DNA from: Paragonimus westermani
Taxonomy: Eukaryota > Platyhelminthes > Trematoda > Plagiorchiida > Troglotrematidae
Assembly (NCBI GenBank): GCA_008508345.1
Contig: QNGE01001713.1
Location: 72,128-136,127 of the forward strand
Direction: 5' to 3'
DNA length: 64,000 nucleotides
In this document: in pieces, positions 35,546 through 46,386 of the stretch
Numbering within the stretch: the stretch's first letter is position 1
Layout: each line of letters starts with the position of its first letter
Made by a program: the position numbers and the translations under genes
Notes under the pieces: generated by a model
Told to the model about the DNA's origin: nothing
What the model saw: only the letters and a program-made list of their open reading frames with translations
Database searches by the model: none

Positions 35546-37077
35546 TACCCCACCAGTAACTGCCGTCGTGACTCTTGGTTCAATTCTAGTAGTGCCATGC
35601 AAACAAAGCCGGGCTATAACTGAAAGTGGTGTATTTGTTTGTATACAAATATTTCGCTGTGAATTTCTACCATACCCACACACATTGACTATGTTTACAG
35701 TTTATTTTATGGGCTCTCCCAATAATCACCCTGAAACAACAACGATGTTTTCAATGGAAATATTATGTACACCCAATAATGTAGTGTACGTATTCGTGCA
35801 AGCTTGAGACTGACGGTTTAGAATGCAGTTTCTGAAGAGTGCTTAATTTGTGGCCCCAACGAGCACCAAATTAGGCGGACGATACAGGATTTAGAAAGGA
35901 ACTGTGTAATTCCACAAATATCCGTAAACATATTAGGTAGTTACAACCAACCTAGTATAACGACCCACAATGGGAACAGGAAGGCACCAAGTGCGCTCCA
36001 GCCCATTTGGCGACACTCAGAATACGCAGCGACGGAAAACTGCCTTTAACCTACTAGCGATTTCAATCACATTTGCTCAGGTTCGAGCCAATCGACCCTG
36101 AAGAATAGAATGAAAGTTTTGTAGTTGGGAATTGGCAAACACTCGCTGGGTTCAAATAGTTGCACGACTGAAAACCGTATCTGGCCTTTAGCAGAAGACA
36201 TACGCAGAAGCGCTTACACGGAACAGATATGGCCGCAGCAAGGATCTTTTAAAAAGTTGCAGTATCAAAACTGATGATCCACCTCTCCTAACTCTGAACA
36301 CTTTCAAGTATAAACAGTAAGATTGTTATTGCAAAAATCCTCATCTGATTTCATTGATACAATGCTCAATGCTTTTGGTTATTCTTGAACATGAAACACG
36401 GAGTCTCGTTGTACCGGAAACCATCGCTTTAGGTTAGTTGGTGAAGCATAGTTCAAATGCAGAGAGGGTCTTTTCAATAACAATTATCTGTTAGCTGTTG
36501 TGTGACTGGTTCAAATTATATCAGTTTTGTCTGGCTTGACTCCTACGAACTGATCAGAAACATATGAATTAGTATTATACTAGTCAACAAAAGAAGCGTA
36601 TCATCTGTGACGCATTATATGATACAATTGTCCAGAAAAACAGCATGCTGGACTCTGCTACCAGACAACACTTTTATAGGTTACCACTAACTGTTTTGAA
36701 AAACCCCGCCGCTAGTTAGGTTTCTCCTGACTGTACATCAAACGAAACAAATCACCATTTGTGATAAACCACTAGTCCTTCATTTCATGCAGTCTGCCAC
36801 TGCCGTTCCCCATCTGGAGCAACTCCACTGAAATTCGTCAAAACCCTGTATGAGTTGGTATCAATCAGTTGTTTATGTGCTACTGAACTTTTCTTCGTTC
36901 CAGTAACTTTTGGGCCGATCCAAAGAAGAGGAAGGTGAAGACTAAAATGTAGTTTGATTGTGTTCCGCAGAGGTTTACTAAATTTTATTTTCTTAGACGT
37001 ACCATCACGTGTATGACCATCTCGTTCAAACTCTTCTGGCTGTAAACCATATGCAAATTAATTACACCTTAACTCAA
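35546..37077. other. Spacer without recognisable gene
   Basis: Short ORFs only between the truncated 5' end of Gypsy A and the PLE. No motif recognised. Confidence 0.5.
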
Positions 37078-37086
37078 TCCTCAATT
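37078..37086. repeat. Candidate target-site duplication, left
   Basis: TCCTCAATT, repeated directly at 39774-39782 just beyond the right end of the PLE. The left copy overlaps the first two bases of the inverted repeat. Confidence 0.4.
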
Positions 37087-37325
37087 CACCAATAGCGATA
37101 GAAGACATACATCGCGAGGTGTTAACATTTCGCTTACTCTCTTCAGTCACGAACGTAAAACATGAGAATATATAGGACATGCGGTTAGCAACACAATAAT
37201 AAACATTCAACCATTGGGTTCACATGAAACAAGGACTGTCGTCAGTTCCAGGGCAGACAAACTGCGCGAGTCAACAGTTCATACACACGCAGAGCCAGAC
37301 GGTGATTGTTGATCAACATCGCCTC
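37085..37325 (-). repeat. Left inverted terminal copy of the PLE
   Basis: Reverse complement of 39497-39737 over 241 bp with only a few mismatches (for example GGTGTTAAC here against GATGTTAAC in the reverse complement of the right copy). It includes an inverted copy of the C-terminal codons. The ribozyme-like fold is present in minus orientation, but the UC before the cleavage point is changed to CC. Confidence 0.92.
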
Positions 37326-37348
37326 ACTTCGATATTTTACCGTTTGAT

Positions 37349-37854
37349 TTGAAAGAAAAATTGCCCGCAAACAACATCGACCTTGTCAGGCTAGCAACCT
37401 CAGATATGGAGGCTTCACAAGAAAGGCTGAACAAATATCTGGAAACCCAACGACGTTTTACATCTATACTTAACAGTCTGTCGTTGATATGTCGTATAAA
37501 GTTCGAGAATTTTGTCCGAATCGTACTGAAGAATACTAGAACCAAGACACTACGCAGTCTTCATGGAACTTTGTCGCGTTCGGATGACAAGTGCTTGTTT
37601 CCTACATATGGCTTGAAACACGTGCAGAACTTATCGTCAGTCCAGTTTTCGCACAATTGGAGGTTCTATCCCTAGGATTGAAATATAAAATTCCCTCCAA
37701 AAGAGTCGACCGACTGCAAACACAGGTGCAATTTGAGAACCTGTATGATCAAATTAAAGACTTCTCTCCAACTTCACCGGAAAACGAAGTTGATCGATAT
37801 CTCGTACCATTTCCTGACTTCACCAATACGCCAGCATTGTTGTTTGACATCTGA
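37349..37854 (+). pseudogene. Frameshifted N-terminal part of the PLE ORF
   Basis: Two further frames precede the main ORF: 37349 to about 37600 (..ERLNKYLETQRRFTSIL.., SDDKCLFPTYGLKH) and about 37600-37854 (LSLGLKYKIPSKRVDRLQ, QFENLYDQIKDFSP). They read as consecutive parts of one N-terminal region before the RT. Frame changes near 37600 and 37850 are needed to connect them with the main frame. Either this copy has at least two indels or the assembly contains errors. Confidence 0.7.
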
Positions 37855-39580
37855 ACATTACCAAGCTCTGAAACAACTGCGAGAAATGAAAGATGTGGTT
37901 TTCCTCCAACCAGACAAAGGTTCCGGCACAATCATCATGAACAAGGTTGATTATGAGTCAAAAATGAAAGATATCCTAATGGACGGAAGAAAATTTCACA
38001 CGGACAGTACTGCTGATAACAACATTTTGGTAGAGAAACAAATATCAAGAAAGCTCCAAATCCTACTACTACATGGGTATATCTCGGAACTGCAATACAG
38101 ACAGATGAAGCCAACCGGAACCCGCACACCACAGTTAAGAGGTGCTCCAAAAACACATAAAGGTGGTGTACCGTTAAGGCCAATCTTGTGCATGGACAAC
38201 TCACCGTACCACAAGCTTGCCAGATGGCTTGTAGACATCCTCCACCCGATCCGTCAGATGTTTACTCCTCACTGTGTAAAAGATTCCTTCGATCTGGTAC
38301 AAACTTTACAGAACGTATCAGTGAGTTCACATAAGATGTATTCTATCGACGTGGACTCTTTATTTACAAACGTCCCCCTCCGTGAAACAGTTGACTTTTT
38401 ATGCGATTTTATTTCTCATCAAAATTTGCCTTTTTGTCTCCCAGTTGATTACCTTAAGGAGCTTATACTTTTATGTACAGAGAATATCCGTTTTGATTTT
38501 GGCGGATTTTCATATAAGCAAGTTGATGGTGTGGCAATGGGTAGCCCATTGGGCCCTACACTTGCAGATATATTTTTAGGAATGATTGAATTAAAACTAT
38601 CTGATGCTATAGATGGTGCCAGCCTCTATAAGCGATATGTAGATGATATTTTGATTTTTACTACTAATATTCATTTTGATTCACTCCTAAACCACTTCAA
38701 TTCCGTTCATCCTAATCTTTCTGTTTCTCATGAGGAGGAAACAAACAACAGTTTATCTTTTCTAGACATTTTAATCACCAGACGGCAGGATGGCTCATTA
38801 CAACGCTCAGTGCACCGCAAAGCCACTTGGAGCGGTCAGTATTTGCAATTCTCTTCTTTTGCGCCCATTACTTACAAAAGAGGCCTGGTACGAACCCTGT
38901 TTCATAGAGCCCGGGAGATATGTACCGATGATTGTTTACAAGGAGAAGAGGCGAAATTAAGAAAGGTACTGCTTGCAAACGGTTACCCGGAGAAATTCAT
39001 CGATGTTCACAGCCAGAAGAGACTGACAAAGTCTGTCGTGAGTACGGTTCCCAAGAAGCAGGTCTTTTTGAACCTACCTTTCAAAGGCGATCATATCACA
39101 ACCGATGTAAGTCAAAAATTACAATCTGCTCTAACTCGCACATTCCCTGCGGCTGAATTGCGATTGCTACTCACAACTAGGAGTGTCACTCAGCTTATTC
39201 GTAGTCGTGACCTACCGAAATGTTCTGTCTCACATGTAATCTATCAGTTCACTTGCAGTTGCGGTGACATCTATATCGGCAGAACAGATCGATGCCTACG
39301 ACAAAGAATGGCTGAACATATGCCTAGGTGGTTGATACGCGCCATGACGCAACGGACATTGGCAACAGAACAATTGGGACGAAATCCGACCTCATCCATC
39401 ACAAAGCACATCATGGAAACAGGTCACGTTGTTGACCCGGCCAACTCGTTTCAAGTTCTGTTACGTAATAAGAACCCGAAGTTGCTCGCTTTCTCCGAGG
39501 CGATGTTGATCAACAATCACCGTCTGGCTCTGCGTGTGTATGAACTGTTGACTCACGCAGTTTGTCTGCCCTGGAACTGA
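37733..39580 (+). CDS. Penelope-type reverse transcriptase with GIY-YIG endonuclease
   Basis: A 615-codon open frame. Homologous protein starts near 37857 (residue 42); the first residues are probably out of frame. RT blocks in order are QPDKGSGTIIMNK (about 59-71), RGAPKTHKGGVPLRPIL, YSIDVDSLFTNVPL, DGVAMGSPLGPTLADIF and the catalytic YVDD at residues 302-305, then LSFLDILI. After a linker (NLPFKGDHITTD), the GIY-YIG nuclease starts around residue 500 with YQFTCSCGDIYIGRT and LRQRMAEH. PLE proteins nick target DNA with the GIY-YIG domain and copy RNA by target-primed reverse transcription. All visible catalytic motifs are intact, unlike the other three PLE copies here. The frame ends inside the right inverted repeat. 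Confidence 0.92.
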   Translation: MRTCMIKLKTSLQLHRKTKLIDISYHFLTSPIRQHCCLTSEHYQALKQLREMKDVVFLQPDKGSGTIIMNKVDYESKMKDILMDGRKFHTDSTADNNILVEKQISRKLQILLLHGYISELQYRQMKPTGTRTPQLRGAPKTHKGGVPLRPILCMDNSPYHKLARWLVDILHPIRQMFTPHCVKDSFDLVQTLQNVSVSSHKMYSIDVDSLFTNVPLRETVDFLCDFISHQNLPFCLPVDYLKELILLCTENIRFDFGGFSYKQVDGVAMGSPLGPTLADIFLGMIELKLSDAIDGASLYKRYVDDILIFTTNIHFDSLLNHFNSVHPNLSVSHEEETNNSLSFLDILITRRQDGSLQRSVHRKATWSGQYLQFSSFAPITYKRGLVRTLFHRAREICTDDCLQGEEAKLRKVLLANGYPEKFIDVHSQKRLTKSVVSTVPKKQVFLNLPFKGDHITTDVSQKLQSALTRTFPAAELRLLLTTRSVTQLIRSRDLPKCSVSHVIYQFTCSCGDIYIGRTDRCLRQRMAEHMPRWLIRAMTQRTLATEQLGRNPTSSITKHIMETGHVVDPANSFQVLLRNKNPKLLAFSEAMLINNHRLALRVYELLTHAVCLPWN

Positions 39581-39737
39581 CGACAGTCCTAGTTTCATGT
39601 GAACCCAATGGTTGAATGTTTATTATTGTGTTGCTAACCGCATGTCCTATATATTCTCATGTTTTACGTTCGTGACTGAAGAGAGTAAGCGAAATGTTAA
39701 CATCTCGCGATGTATGTCTTCTATCGCTATTGGTGAA
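39497..39737 (+). repeat. Right terminal copy of the PLE
   Basis: Contains the last 28 codons and stop of the RT-endonuclease ORF, then about 157 bp of 3' untranslated sequence with the candidate hammerhead ribozyme. It ends at ATTGGTGAA. Confidence 0.92.
39665..39714 (+). ncRNA. Candidate hammerhead ribozyme in the PLE 3' region
   Basis: The core CTGAAGA (39676-39682) and GAAA (39691-39694) are spaced as in hammerhead ribozymes. Stem I is six pairs with one U-G: TCGTGA (39670-39675) with TCGCGA (39705-39710). TAC (39665-39667) pairs with GTA (39712-39714) beyond a small internal loop. Stem III is minimal: A-U closing, then UG/CA within UGUUAACA. Predicted cleavage follows C39704. Stem II (GAGTAAGC) is weak, with one clear G-C pair and an A-G mismatch, which is the main doubt. 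Hammerheads are known from PLE terminal repeats, which makes this plausible. Confidence 0.45.
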
Positions 39738-39849
39738 CTGGGTCAAGGGAACTGAGTGTTTTAAATTTCTCAGTCCTCAATTGTCTGACGTTTCACCGAA
39801 TCCTCCTTGAAACCTGGACCTTTTCGCAGCAATACGTAGTAGTCGTGAA

Positions 39850-40164
39850 GTGTTTGGGTGTACACCTAATTTCCCGATTTCTCAGCAAGGTATTGCGTCA
39901 AGGGATAAATGTTCCCCGTTGTCTTAATTTTACACGTTTTCTCATAGGTATTCCAAGAGACGGGTGTGCCCGTATTAAATCGTACAGCATTTTTTTTACC
40001 CCAAAGTAGGACAACATACAGCCGATGCTGCCGAACCTGTAGTTTGGAGTTTGAGAACACAATTTATCCCGAATGAAAACGAAGTCGTATTTAGACAGCA
40101 AGTGGACGAGTTCACATTGATGATGAGAAGTTAAATCAGAACTTCCAACTGATATGCTCAACAC
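39850..40164 (-). pseudogene. Possible Gypsy RT N-terminal remnant
   Basis: The minus strand reads SSDLTSHHQCELVHLLSKYD followed by FVFIRDKLC, resembling the segment before the Gypsy RT (LTxxQxxELxxLLxKYxDVF). A second frame has AVRFNTGTPVSWNTYEKTC, like HxINTGxxxPI. No RT catalytic blocks follow: the region ends beside the PLE. The match is short and could be coincidental. Confidence 0.3.
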
Positions 40165-41020
40165 TGTTCACCCCCATAATACACAGTAGAATCAGAGATT
40201 TCGTTGGCTTTGTTTGGCGTACATTCATTCTCAGTAAGGACGGTGATTCAGTGATCCGGTTTTGAGAAAGTTAAATGGGAACGTTTGACGACGGTACTTT
40301 CAAAGGCATGATCATAAAAATAAACTTATAACTTGCTGAATCCTTCTAGGCGAAAAGTTGCAACAATTTTGTTAAAACTGACAGAAGAATCCTCGACAGT
40401 AAGAAGATGACTGCGAAAACTTTTGGACGTTGATTAGAAGACGACGGGACAGCAGAAAGTAAAATCATCTTCAGGTTAACGGAAGTGTATAAAATATACT
40501 TTATCACAGGAAACGTAAAACATTTGATATCGGTCACTTGTATGAGGAGGCAAAGTGCAACTTCAAACTACAACCACAAGCACCTAAGTGTGAAGGCGGT
40601 ATCCAATCAGAGGATCAGCTGTGATCGACTGAACACTGGTATTAAATAACCAGAGTTAATCAGTAAACTCCCCATGCGCAACAAGCAAAAGTTCCAGACC
40701 ATTCGAACAATGGCAAGCCCTTTCTGTGTGCTAACGGTATCAAAATCGTTTACACATTCGATCGGCCCATTAATATCGCTTTCCGTCCACAAAACATACG
40801 ACAAGATCTAGCGTCATTGCAGTTGTAGTGCGAAACATGGCCTAGGGCATTCTCAACGGGCAAATCGGACATCGTTACTTATGGTTGTCAATTATCCGAC
40901 GGCTCTTTCTCATTAGACGGTTATAATATTGATACCTTCACTTCCGTTCGCAGTGTTAGAATGCGGTATTTAAATTCTTTTCCAGGTAGTAAAAACTGAG
41001 AGGACAACAGATTGTATCAA
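40165..41020. other. Spacer without recognisable gene
   Basis: Short ORFs only, with nothing recognised. Confidence 0.5.
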
Positions 41021-41520
41021 AAAGTCGTTTAGCCTATCGGCTGCTAGGTTGGCGCTCCACCAAATATGTGCTCGACCTCAACTTGAGTATTGCGATCATT
41101 TATTGCATTTACGCAAGTCGGATAGACTTGTGTAAGAAACCCTTCGACGATCATTTACCAGAAGCTTATTGCGACACTCTTCTTCATGCACCTATAGACT
41201 CCGCTGCCAAAAACTCGGTACTGAACCACTTTGGTTAAGGGGGTAAAGGTGAACCTTACACTTCTTTATAAAGTCATATGTTAGGACGTCATCACCATAA
41301 CGTCTACCGTTCACTTACAACACAGCCCTCCATGTGGTCAAGAAAATTAGAGCTCCACTTTTCCAATCCTGCTATCGCAGAAGAAGATACGCGCAAACCT
41401 CTTTATTGTAAACTATCCCTATATTTGCAATAAACTTCCAAATGAAATCAGGGCCAGTAATAACATTAAGCGTTTTAAAAAGGGCTTGAACGGCTATATC
41501 ACGCTATCCAACACAGTGTC
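41020..41520 (+). pseudogene. LINE fragment: C-terminal end of a CR1/Jockey-like RT ORF
   Basis: The plus strand encodes RPQLEYCDHLLHLRKSDRLV, then RSFTRSLLRH, LGTEPLWLRG, and finally YICNKLPNEIRASNNIKRF followed by KKGLNGYI. These are the conserved C-terminal blocks of many CR1/Jockey-type LINE polyproteins (VRPxLEYC, Q..FTR.L, L.PLW.RR, IWNKLPxxIR.S.sL..FK..L). Several stops and frame changes separate the blocks. The RT catalytic core is absent, so this is a 5'-truncated relic. It lies on the strand opposite to the larger LINE pieces at 42-53 kb. Confidence 0.7.
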
Positions 41521-42379
41521 TATCTTCAGACTCTGTGTATCCACTCATGAATTTTTTGAATGTGGTTCGGGAAACATTTAGCCCTCAGCTGCATATAATG
41601 TGCATACCCGTCCCAGCTTTCGTGCTACCCTCGAGAACAGCTTACTTGACACAGTTCGTCGTATCGTTTACTCACACCTACATATAACATTCGATCTATT
41701 GCATGCTGCTGAAACCGTTGCAGAACTAACATCCTTTCATTCATATGCGTTATTGTGCATGTTGTAGCTAGATCGCGGGAAAATATAAAATTGACGCTTA
41801 TTAGTATATCTAACAGAATGACCTCATATGAGCGATACTTGGGATACGCATATTTTATTAAGCCTTTCAAATTGTAGCCTCACCATTCCGGTGGTCTGAG
41901 GAAATCCTGAGTAAGTCGCGAAAGATAACCACTAGTTGATAGTGTCAGATTTTATTAATTAGCTCAAAAATATTAGCATTGTATAATTGTTTCAAAAAAT
42001 CCTGCATGCACATTATTCATTATAGCAAGTGTGATCACTTTACATTTCACCATTTAACACGTAGGATTGTGTTCTTTTTCTTAATCCCATAAACACCCGC
42101 TGTGCGAGGAAATCCTCTGCAACAAGTGGACGCACAAAACTTCGTCTTAACGGAACAATTTCAACTTCTCGACGGTTTCCAGCAATCGACGAGACATGAA
42201 CGAACGTTTTGAGAAAAAATCGAAAACATCATCTGCAAAGTAACTTCTGTCATTGGCATCTGTCCGTCTATCCATGAAGATTAGCATACTGGTTGCGCAT
42301 GACCTTCTGGGAAAGTAACCATGCTAAGTACGACAGGAAATATTATGTGAGAAGAAGTGCCTAAAGATGGCGTTTTTTG
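41521..42379. other. Spacer without recognisable gene
   Basis: Short ORFs only. It may include the LINE 3' untranslated region, but no boundary is visible. Confidence 0.4.
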
Positions 42380-43860
42380 CAAACGTTAATTTACCCCAGA
42401 AGGTGTGCTCATGGAACCTATCGGCCAACGTCTGCAGGAAGGTTTTGACAAGCCGCTCTGAAAATACGTGAAATGGTCGCCTCTTTCGTTGGCACCGGAG
42501 GAGTGCCACTCCGAATCTTTCCCTTCGAACGAAGTGTGGAAGGACGCCGCCAGATAGATGACCGCTTCCTCGAAGATCCTAAGCTGGGTCACGTCTAGTC
42601 TCAATGCCTTATGAAGAGTGACGTTATGCACAAGATGCTGTACATTCACCACGGATTAGGTGGATGTCAGGGGTGGTTGCTAAAAGTTTCTCGGCGAAAG
42701 AACCAGATGCCATTTTGGTGGTGACACATTGATGACCACTAAACATTACTACCCGAACACATCTGCAACCGCTTGGGGGTTGTCTACAAAGAAGGCGTTG
42801 GTGGCCAAATTTTCCTTAGTAGCTCATGCGCTCGAATAGAAATTTCTTAATTTCGCGGGCTACCAGTAAGATTCTTGCCTGTATTGGTTGAACGTGATGG
42901 CGGACTTCCCGATTGCACCAGCTTCGTGGAGAGCAAAGGGTTTCTACACCCCCCGTCTTGCCTGTTAGCTTCTGTTTAGAGAATAGACGCGAACGTATGT
43001 CACGAAGGCAGCGTGTGTTCCGCGGAAGCGGTGCACGAGGGAAGGACCTCCATAATTTGCAACTTTGCAGGAACAGTAGTCTGAGTTTAATTGGTCAGAC
43101 CGGAGAGTGAGTGTGTGTCAGAACGTCCTAAGGACGCTAAATTCTGCTTTATGAAAATATTGGAACGAGGTCTCTGGTACGGCTTTCTAGATAGAGTTAT
43201 ACAAGGTCAAAAGTTAGTAACATGGTCCCTATGCCCCATCGGTGGTTCGATGAACAATCCATCTACCAAATGAGTTTCATTTGCGATAACCAGATTAAGC
43301 AAGGAAGGTATCTGCTTTAGACGGTGCCATGTGGGTTGTTCGACGTGTTATATCCGGCCTTCCTCACGAATCAACATTATCAGGGGTTCAGAAAAATCTA
43401 AATCTCGAGTACTTATGAGAAGCCATTAAGTTGATTTTGGGTGCGCTGAAATCGCCTATAATAAGAAGATGGGTGAAATACTGTCTTGTCGAGAGGCGGT
43501 CTAGAGCGGCAAGAATGACCTTGTCATAAGATGCCTTGCAACACATAGTTTACGGTACATAACACCAACAAGGAGCATTTCACCACTACGAAACTGAAGT
43601 GTGAACCAGAGCATCTCACAGGTCTCTGTGGAGGTAAGTTCCGCCTTGATGAGCAACAGGGGTAGCTTTTGGTTTAGGAAGAGAGCGGAGCCTTTCATGA
43701 GCCCACAGGAGCAAAGCGTTCGGTACAATGAATAATCAGGCGTATGCAACTCAGCATTGATGTTCGTGGACAGCAAGATTCCAGTGAGCACCAGAATACG
43801 GAGGATGGTGTTTGACAGTTGGTAGTTTTTTCGGGGTGCCGAGAAAGTTAGTACACGCGA
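42380..43860 (-). pseudogene. LINE b: apurinic-type endonuclease and linker remnant
   Basis: The minus strand from about 43830 contains INAELHTPDYSLYRT, then LPLLLIKAELTSTETCEMLW and FTLQFRSGEMLLVGVMYRK. This is the endonuclease region of CR1/Jockey-like LINE ORF2 (DAEL.IPGYSLYR, C.W..L......V.V.YR). GDFSAPKIN at about 43436-43465 corresponds to the catalytic GDFNAPxINW block, with Asn replaced by Ser. Weaker frames down to 42386 could be the linker towards RT (SFAEKLLATTPDI near 42700). No RT follows, and frameshifts are frequent. The element is dead. Confidence 0.7.
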
Positions 43861-45239
43861 ACATGAAGCCAACTTCCTCATTTGACTGGGGATAAAAATG
43901 GACAGATGAGCGCATGGCAAGCTTTCAGGAAGCGGTCCCAATACCGAAGAGGAAAGCAGGGATGATAACGGAGTTTCTTGGGAGATTGCGGACGCTTCAT
44001 CACAATTCGAGCACAGGTGACCATTCTTGTCGGGTTTTTCTTTCGTTTCCTTTGCTCCAAGTATGACGGCTTCCTAATGGCTTTCGTCTTTTGTACAACT
44101 GCATGGTGGTTAAAAGAATGCCTAATAAGAAGAGATTCCGGTTCATCCGAGGAAAATGCCTTCGGAAGGGCTTAGGTAAGAGTAATCTGGGGTGTCGAAG
44201 GTGACCCCAACAGAATCACAGAACCATGAAATTTAAGGATAAGCTATTATCTGTTAGACCTATTTTGATATGAGGATAAGGAAGAGGAGATTGTGGCGGC
44301 TTCCTCAATTTGAAAAGCAAAAAATGCCACAACATTTCGAGCAGCTGTCAACGGGGGATGGGCTATATATTCCTTCAGTGACATAAACTCTGGCCACATT
44401 TCACTAAAACTCTGTTGCTTAGCCAACACTTCTTCTGCATTAGTCTCGTGTAACAGACTGATATTCTCAGGTGCCATGCAACAACATTTAAACGTATCCT
44501 GTTTTCACTCAATGTAGGCTGTCGACCGTTGGACGGTTATGGTCGCGGAGTTGGTAAGGTTTTTTCCTAAGAGGTAGCTCTTACATACGAGTGAAATCAT
44601 CCAAGAAATGACCATAGTAGACCGGTTCTAGTTGGGGTCACTACAGTTAAATTGTCACGAGTGTAAACACCTCAGGAATTTCGTTCCGTTCTGAACAGTC
44701 ATACGGCAACCGAATCGGCACGAGGCACTGGAAGTCTCTGATCTATCAGTATTGCTGGATTCTGTATCCGTCATTTTGATATAACACGCGAAAAAGTACG
44801 GTTAATTATGACGTTGAATTTTGGCAGAAACAGGTCAGTGTGACCAGGAACGTTAATTGGGAGGCAGTATGCAGCGAGCGATTTTTAGCGATCAATACAG
44901 GAATTCAGAGCAGTAGGTCTAAAGCACACGGACCCGGTCGCTTCTACTTCAAGCAGGCGTCAGCTGGTCTCAAACTGGGACAGCGATAAACAGCGTGTGG
45001 CACCGATCATGAAGATTGGGTAGATATGAAGAACAGAGTAAGATCACTAGTATGCTCAGAGTAAATATGGGTCCGTGATGATTCAAAAACGATGTGTAGA
45101 TGTGTAACCAAGAGCCCCAGAAGGAAGACCATTCTAGTGGTCAATGAAACTATAGGAGAAGGGTTGTTGTCTAAAGAATGTCAGCTGACGTAGTCACTCC
45201 CATGTCTAGATCGTCTAATCGATTTTATTGATGTCTACT
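43861..45239. other. Region between LINE pieces, nothing firm
   Basis: Several short ORFs on both strands (for example 44247-44477 -). No recognisable motif. It may contain further eroded LINE sequence. Confidence 0.4.
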
Positions 45240-45279
45240 GTGTTGGACACTATGAATTAAAAAGGCATTGCCCGAGTCC

Positions 45280-45745
45280 CCACCGACTGACGCGTGCGTC
45301 TATTTACCGTGATTTAGTGGCAGGCTCCAACTGTCCGATCAGCGTTTAATCACGTCACGATCAATCTGCAGTGTGCTGAGGTCATTGTCAATTCAGATGT
45401 TTAGATCGATAAGGTATAGAAGGGCGCTGCTGGGAACGTCGTCCGGAAAGTCATTAATGCAGACAAGGAGCAACAGGGCACTTGGCACTGATCCTTGTGG
45501 AACCACACAAAAATCGGGAAGTGAGACGGAAGGTCTGATCTGGTTTTAATCCCGAAAATTTCACCATCAGCAAAATGGGCAATTCAGCGAGAAACATCGC
45601 CCTGGATACCATGAGCTTCCAGTTTGTGTCTGGGGAGGCCATGCGAAACACAGTCAAAAGCCTTGGCAAACTCAATGGCGATTGTATCTAAGATGGGGCT
45701 GCTCTCTCTGGCCTCCGTCAGACTATCCCTAAATATAATCATATC
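45280..45745 (-). pseudogene. LINE a: reverse transcriptase remnant
   Basis: The minus strand reads DMIIFRDSLTEARESSPILD followed by TIAIEFAKAFDCVSHGLPRH and KLEAHGIQGDVSR. Another frame gives VPQGSVPSALLLLVCINDFP with DDVPSSALLYLIDLN, ending SDSWSLPLNHGK. These are the CR1-like RT blocks (DFAKAFDxVxHxxLxxKLxxxGI; GVPQGSVLGPLLFLxFINDLP; LLYADD; W.L.LN..K). The catalytic YADD has become YLID, so the polymerase is inactive. A related copy at 63.4-63.6 kb shares MVIFSDSQTEDRDSG. Confidence 0.8.
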
Positions 45746-46386
45746 TTTTGAGACTGACCGGCTAGGTAGATACTAGTGAGACGTGACGAGGCGAGGCTGC
45801 AGCGAACAGTGAGTTGGATGCGGAACGTGGCAAACGCTGTATAAACCGTGTGAATTGTGATGCGTTTGGCACTGACAAGTCGATAATAGCAGTTATCGGA
45901 GTACAATGCAAGCGGATAAGTTCCATTCAAAATCCGAACGACCATTGCCAATGATTTGAACGGTTGATAAATATCTTTGAGGTTTGGAACTCAGATCACA
46001 CTGTTCCAGTCAGTTAATCTGCTCCAGTATCCAGCCCCGTCCGCTGATCCGAAGGACAATTATTAAAGACACAGTATAGCATTGCTCTTGGGGAACCGAG
46101 AGCAGAGCAGAATGAGGATTTTAGCGAGGGTTTGGTTCAGTATGAATCTAACAGTTCTCGATAATTCTCAGAGGGCCAGTCGGCTACTTTAAAAGGAAGG
46201 TCGCTCCACCATAAGCTAATCCTACTAGGAAATACTTGCGGTGGTCCAGAACAAGTTACCGTATGATCTAGGTGAATGCAAGCCTACGTCGCTAGACTAT
46301 CAGCGACAACAAATTGAGGAAGTACAACAAACACGTTGCGGTTTTAGAGAGTTGAGACATTTACAGAATCCGGCTCGCAGAAGGTA
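45746..46386 (-). other. Probable upstream LINE RT sequence, poorly preserved
   Basis: Lies directly upstream (minus strand) of the RT blocks, but I cannot match individual motifs. The left part near 46240-46386 may instead belong to the repeat described next, whose other copy is cut by the window end. Confidence 0.25.

Larger units (their letters stand above)
37085..39737 (+). mobile_element. Near-complete Penelope-like element with inverted terminal copies
   Basis: A 2.65-kb element bounded by an almost perfect inverted repeat (37085-37325 and 39497-39737). It encodes a PLE-type reverse transcriptase joined to a C-terminal GIY-YIG endonuclease. The right repeat includes the last 28 codons of the ORF, so the left one is an inverted copy of the element's own 3' end. 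This arrangement is known for the pseudo-LTRs of Penelope elements. TCCTCAATT occurs at 37078-37086 and at 39774-39782 and may be the target-site duplication, with an extra 36-bp tail on the right. N-terminal frameshifts suggest that this copy is not autonomous. Confidence 0.9.
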
